Shown here: positions 60,971 to 64,000 of the stretch, one piece after another
Position numbering within the stretch: the first letter of the stretch is position 1
Layout: the number at the start of each line of letters is the position of its first letter
DNA from: Acidobacteriota bacterium
GTDB taxonomy: Bacteria; Acidobacteriota; Terriglobia; Versatilivoradales; Versatilivoraceae
Direction: 5' to 3'
NCBI GenBank assembly: GCA_028875575.1
Contig: JAPPDF010000042.1
Coordinates: 79,064 to 143,063, forward strand
Length of the DNA stretch: 64,000 nucleotides
Notes under the pieces: model-generated
What the model was told of the DNA's origin: nothing
The model's input: the letters and a program-made list of their open reading frames with translations, nothing else
Databases searched by the model: none
Position numbers and translations under genes: made by a program

Positions 60971-61414
60971 CTATGCCGACGACTTCAGCAGAGAGGCGTA
61001 CTCCTCGGGGAGGGTTTTCGGTCTGCCGCTACGGTCCAGGACAATATGGGTGGTGCTGCCCGTGGCGACCAGAACGCCGCTGTTCTTCTTGATAATCTCG
61101 TAGCGAAAGTTCAAGGTCCGCTTGCGCAGGGATTCAACGGCGGTGCGAATTTGCAGGACCTCATCGTAAAGGGCAGGCGAGTGGTAACGGCAGCGGGCTT
61201 CCGCCACGGCCAGGTAGGCCTGGGTCTTGGCCTCCATTTCGGCGTAGGAGAACCCACAGTCCCTGCACACCTCGGAGCGCCCGACCTCGAACCAGACCAG
61301 GTAGTTGGAGTAGTAAGCCACTCCCATCTGGTCCGTTTCCGCATAGCGAACCCGGATGTCGGTGGTCACCCAGCGAGTCGGGGACTGAGATGAGCGCCGG
61401 AGCCGCTCGGACAT
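60971..61414 (-). CDS. YbgC/FadM-type acyl-CoA thioesterase
   Basis: A 147-aa hot-dog-fold thioesterase. Core motif RVRYAETDQMGVAYYSNYLV with the catalytic Asp of the TDxxGVxYxxNY signature, then WFEVGRSEVCRDCGFSYAEM and ARCRYHSPALYDEVLQIRTA. It likely hydrolyses acyl-CoA or acyl-ACP. It lies 30 bp downstream of the OmpH-like gene on the same strand. The N-terminal 14 residues are unconserved, so a later start is possible. Confidence 0.9.
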   Translation of the reverse strand: MSERLRRSSQSPTRWVTTDIRVRYAETDQMGVAYYSNYLVWFEVGRSEVCRDCGFSYAEMEAKTQAYLAVAEARCRYHSPALYDEVLQIRTAVESLRKRTLNFRYEIIKKNSGVLVATGSTTHIVLDRSGRPKTLPEEYASLLKSSA

Positions 61415-61444
61415 GAGAGTCGCCTCGGGAGTGGAGAACTCCGC

Positions 61445-61990
61445 CTATGGGGCGGCCGAAGTGGACCCGGAGGCAGAATTGTCGAACTGCTCGATGATCT
61501 CCTGAGTGATCTCTATGGCGGGATTGACGAAGAAAACCTCCTGAGAAAAGTTCACGATCAAGGAAATTTTCTGGTCCTGGGCATATTTTTCAACCACGGG
61601 TCTCAGTTGGCTGGCGATCTGCCGCACGATCTGCTGCTGCATCTCGTTGAACTCTTTTTGAGCATCTTCCTGGGCCCGCTTCAGCTGAGTGTTCTTGGAG
61701 TCGATATTCTTGGACAGGGCACGCTGGGCGTCGGGATTCAGGGAGGCTGCCTGCTCGACCAACTGACGCTGCAGGGTGGAAATCTCGTTGGTCTTCTGCT
61801 CGAACTCGGTCCGTTTGGCATTTACCCTTTGCTCGAACTCGGCGAACAGTTTCTTGCCGGCGTTGGACTGCCGGATTACGGCCGAGTAGTTGAGCACGGC
61901 CACCTTTCCGTTGGAACTCTGGCCCAAGGCAGTTGCAGACAGAATTGAAACCCCGGCCAGAAGGCTGAGGATGAAATTTTTGGTCGGCAT
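61445..61990 (-). CDS. OmpH/Skp-family periplasmic chaperone
   Basis: A 181-aa exported protein: signal peptide NFILSLLAGVSILSATALGQ, beta strand KVAVLNYSAVIRQSNAG, a long helical hairpin (GKKLFAEFEQRVNAKRTEFE through EFNEMQQQIVRQIASQL) and closing strands KISLIVNFSQEVFFVNPAIE, ITQEIIEQF. This is the Skp jellyfish fold that carries outer-membrane proteins across the periplasm. It supports a diderm host. ATG 61990 (AAGGAG five bases upstream) is preferred over GTG 61996. bamA and lpxD, frequent neighbours, are not here. Confidence 0.88.
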   Translation of the reverse strand: MPTKNFILSLLAGVSILSATALGQSSNGKVAVLNYSAVIRQSNAGKKLFAEFEQRVNAKRTEFEQKTNEISTLQRQLVEQAASLNPDAQRALSKNIDSKNTQLKRAQEDAQKEFNEMQQQIVRQIASQLRPVVEKYAQDQKISLIVNFSQEVFFVNPAIEITQEIIEQFDNSASGSTSAAP

Positions 61991-62063
61991 CGTCACTCCT
62001 TACTCCACGGATTGCGGGAGAACCCCGCTCTTTGCAATATGATACACGTGCGACCACGATTTT

Positions 62064-62110
62064 GGCCAGTGAGGAATTCCCGGCCGTAGCCCGCGTTTCT
62101 CACCAAGGCG
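62064..62110. repeat. Short dispersed repeat, TAGCCCGCRTTTCTCACCA family
   Basis: GTAGCCCGCGTTTCTCACCA at 62086-62105, with a partial inverted copy (GGGAATTCCTCACTGGCC on the minus strand) immediately before it. Further copies at 62191-62219 and 63851-63876. Confidence 0.5.
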
Positions 62111-62190
62111 CGCCCAGCACGGTCCGTGGGCTGTAGGCTTCAGAACAAGGCGCTGCAAGACGTTAAACATGAACACTTTGCTGCCGTATG

Positions 62191-62219
62191 CTCAGCGGCC
62201 CGGTGAGGAATGCGGGCCA
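62191..62219 (-). repeat. Short dispersed repeat, inverted copy
   Basis: Minus strand GGCCCGCATTCCTCACCGGG then CCGCTGAGC, matching GCCCGCATTTCTCACCAGGC plus CGCTGGAG at 63851-63876. Confidence 0.5.
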
Positions 62220-62245
62220 AATCAGAGCCCCTTCCCCGGGCAGCA

Positions 62246-63796
62246 CTATTGCCGGTCCGATTCTGCCAGAAACCGTACGTTGACCCCCAAGCTCTGCTCC
62301 AGTAGATCTTTACGGGATTCGGCGGTGTAGATCTCCAATGTCACCTCCCGCCGGTCGACCGTCTCCAGGTGAAGGGTCAGATTGGTTCCTCGCCGCTCAC
62401 ACCACAGACACCGGATCAGGCTGGCGTGGGTCCGATTCAAACCGTCGGCCACCCGGAGGATTCCGGCCAGTTTTCTGACGATCTGCTGGTCGTCCCCCTT
62501 CAAGCGCGCAAACTCGGCATGTTTGAGCTTGGGATTGCTCTTGCGGTGATAGCGGGCGACCTGCGCGATCAACTCGATCTCGCGGTCGGTAAACCCGGTC
62601 AGGTACTCCGAGTTGCGGATGATGTAGTAGGAATGGTGGTGATGTTGAGCGTGGGAGATGAAGAGGCCCACGTTGTGCAGGATAGCGGCGGCCTCCAGAT
62701 ACTCCCGGTGCTCATCGTTCAGGCCGTGCAGGTCCCGCAGTTGGTCGAACAACTGCAGGGAGAGTCGGGCGACCTGGTCGGCGTGTTCCTTCTCGTAGTC
62801 ACAAGCCTGGGCCAGGTGAACCACTCCTCGATATCGGATATCCGTCAAGTGAAGGCGGTCTCCGCCGGCCTTGTGCATCGAGTCGAGAATGACCCCCTCT
62901 CTCAGGGCGAAGCCGGATACGGTCATCGACCCGATCTGAAACTCGGCAAAAGCCTGCTCCAGGATCAGTGCACCTCCCAGAATGATGTCGATCCGCTTGG
63001 GATCGAGGCCGGCGATCTTTTGGCGTTTTTTGAGGGTGTCGGCCCGAATCAACCTCTTGACCAACTCCGAGAGCTCGGAAGCGGAAAAGTTGAAGTTGCT
63101 GATTTGACGGGTGGGATTGGCGCCGCGCTGTATCTGAATCATCTGGGCCAGATTCAGTATGGTCCCGGAGCTTCCAACGGCCACCTCGTGCTTCCACTTG
63201 CGCAGGGCTCGCGCCATCGGGTTCATATAAAACTTGAGGTAGTCGCGACACTGCTGAATTTTTCGGCTCGAGACGGTTTCCGCCCGAAAGAAGCGATCGG
63301 TGATGCGGATGGCTCCCAGCTTGAGGCTGCTGGCCCCCAGGACCCGCCCGCGCTTGCCGACCAGAAACTCGCTGCTGCCACCGCCGATGTCGACCAGCAG
63401 CGTCTGCTTGTCAAAAATGGGCAGGGCCTGCAGCACGCCCAGGTAGATGAGACGGGCTTCCTCGAAACCGGAGATGACTTCGACCCGGATGCCGGCTTCG
63501 TTCCGGGCCCGGTCGATAAAGAGGTTGCGGTTCAAGGCTTCCCGCACGGCGCTGGTGGCCACCGCTCTGACCTCGGCATTGGAGATCCCGGCAATTTGTC
63601 GATACCGCTTCAGCGTTTCGATGCCACGGTCGATGGCATCCTGCTTCAGGTATTTCATGTCCTTGGAGCCCGAGCCCAGGCGCACCACCTCCTTCTCCTG
63701 GGCCAGGATCTCAAACCGGTTGCCGTTTCTGGCCCTGGCGACGACCAGGTGAATGGAATTGGTGCCGATATCGACGGCAGCCCAGTTTCCGTTCAT
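62246..63796 (-). CDS. Ppx/GppA-family exopolyphosphatase/pppGpp phosphohydrolase
   Basis: A 516-aa protein with two parts. The N-terminal ASKHA-fold Ppx/GppA domain (about 1-305) has AVDIGTNSIHLVVARA (phosphate loop), VATSAVREALN, ISGFEEARLIYLGV (catalytic Glu) and LLVDIGGGSSEFLVGKRG. The C-terminal HD-like domain (about 320-500) has LEAAAILHNVGLFISHAQHH, HHSYYIIRNSEYLTGFTDRE and LAGILRVADGLNRTH. It degrades polyphosphate and/or pppGpp; sequence alone does not decide. No ppk gene is nearby. It is the last full gene on the right side. Confidence 0.92.
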   Translation of the reverse strand: MNGNWAAVDIGTNSIHLVVARARNGNRFEILAQEKEVVRLGSGSKDMKYLKQDAIDRGIETLKRYRQIAGISNAEVRAVATSAVREALNRNLFIDRARNEAGIRVEVISGFEEARLIYLGVLQALPIFDKQTLLVDIGGGSSEFLVGKRGRVLGASSLKLGAIRITDRFFRAETVSSRKIQQCRDYLKFYMNPMARALRKWKHEVAVGSSGTILNLAQMIQIQRGANPTRQISNFNFSASELSELVKRLIRADTLKKRQKIAGLDPKRIDIILGGALILEQAFAEFQIGSMTVSGFALREGVILDSMHKAGGDRLHLTDIRYRGVVHLAQACDYEKEHADQVARLSLQLFDQLRDLHGLNDEHREYLEAAAILHNVGLFISHAQHHHHSYYIIRNSEYLTGFTDREIELIAQVARYHRKSNPKLKHAEFARLKGDDQQIVRKLAGILRVADGLNRTHASLIRCLWCERRGTNLTLHLETVDRREVTLEIYTAESRKDLLEQSLGVNVRFLAESDRQ

Positions 63797-63850
63797 CGAG
63801 ATGGTCTTTCCGAAGGGACTGAGTGAGCGCGGAGGGATGGGACCAGGTGG

Positions 63851-63876
63851 CTAGCCCGCATTTCTCACCAGGCCGC
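63851..63876 (+). repeat. Short dispersed repeat copy
   Basis: CTAGCCCGCATTTCTCACCA then GGCCGC, upstream of the Ppx/GppA gene. The remaining sequence to 64000 shows no gene. Confidence 0.5.
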
Positions 63877-64000
63877 TGGAGGCATTACAAGAAGTAGATT
63901 ATCCTCAGCACCTTGATTGGCTCCATGTCAAGGGCTTGGGCATCACAGACGGCGCTGGGCATGCCCTGGCTTGTCCTTTCCCCTTCAGCGCGCACAGGCT

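Noticed and set aside
62369..63826. 485-aa plus-strand open frame
   Set aside because: Antisense to the Ppx/GppA gene.

Overview
The window is a G+C-rich bacterial chromosome segment carrying mostly vegetative genes, with no rRNA, intact tRNA, CRISPR array, phage or transposase gene that I can see. Gene content (B12-dependent ribonucleotide reductase, FO synthase genes cofG/cofH, a two-gene NatAB-type ABC exporter, an Mrp/Mbh-type cation antiporter operon, NRAMP-fold transporters with altered motifs, DUF1080 and SUMF1-domain proteins, a prfB-recG-rsmD-coaD-aminotransferase run) and the many short dispersed palindromic repeats fit an uncultured soil or marine bacterium, most likely Acidobacteriota. 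That placement is inference; no phylogenetic marker was aligned.

Layout. 0-5.2 kb is an accessory-looking stretch: a truncated SUMF1-domain protein, a small membrane ORF, two Sel1-repeat proteins, a cupin and an alpha/beta hydrolase, embedded in copies of a dispersed repeat. 5.2-10.2 kb (minus strand) is a five-gene run: cofH, cofG, a 2Fe-2S thioredoxin-like ferredoxin, a double-domain SagB/nitroreductase-type oxidoreductase and a split-barrel flavin/F420-binding protein, a plausible F420 (or FO) biosynthesis-and-use cluster. 10.6-16.2 kb carries a POT peptide transporter, an MFS transporter and an NRAMP-like transporter. 16.4-25 kb holds a ThDP enzyme, a HIT protein, an HU/IHF protein, a membrane protein, a secreted Cache-type protein and the translation operon rpmE-prfA-prmC-HIT. 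25.2-33.1 kb holds nrdJ with a long leader, a repeat-rich 1-kb gap, thiC, an aldehyde dehydrogenase and a DUF1080 protein. 33.3-36 kb is etfBA plus a DUF374 acyltransferase. 36.2-42 kb (minus) is prfB (programmed +1 frameshift)-recG-rsmD-coaD-aminotransferase. 42.4-44 kb has a small coiled-coil protein and a VapBC-like toxin-antitoxin pair whose toxin is fused to an extra C-terminal domain. 44-51.4 kb has rpsT, a second NRAMP-like transporter, a LarA-family protein, a small Cys-rich protein, an MDR oxidoreductase and the ABC exporter.

51.5-59.1 kb is the most striking block: eleven tightly overlapping plus-strand genes for an Mrp antiporter complex in the gene order of the membrane module of archaeal Mbh hydrogenases (E-F-G-MbhD-MbhE-B-C-D), with two further large proton-channel-type subunits and a 74-aa membrane protein, and no hydrogenase or other redox module nearby. 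60-63.8 kb (minus) has ftcD, a thioesterase, an OmpH/Skp protein and a Ppx/GppA phosphatase.

Start sites were moved from the longest ORF wherever a ribosome-binding site, promoter or family alignment argued for it; each change is stated in the entry.
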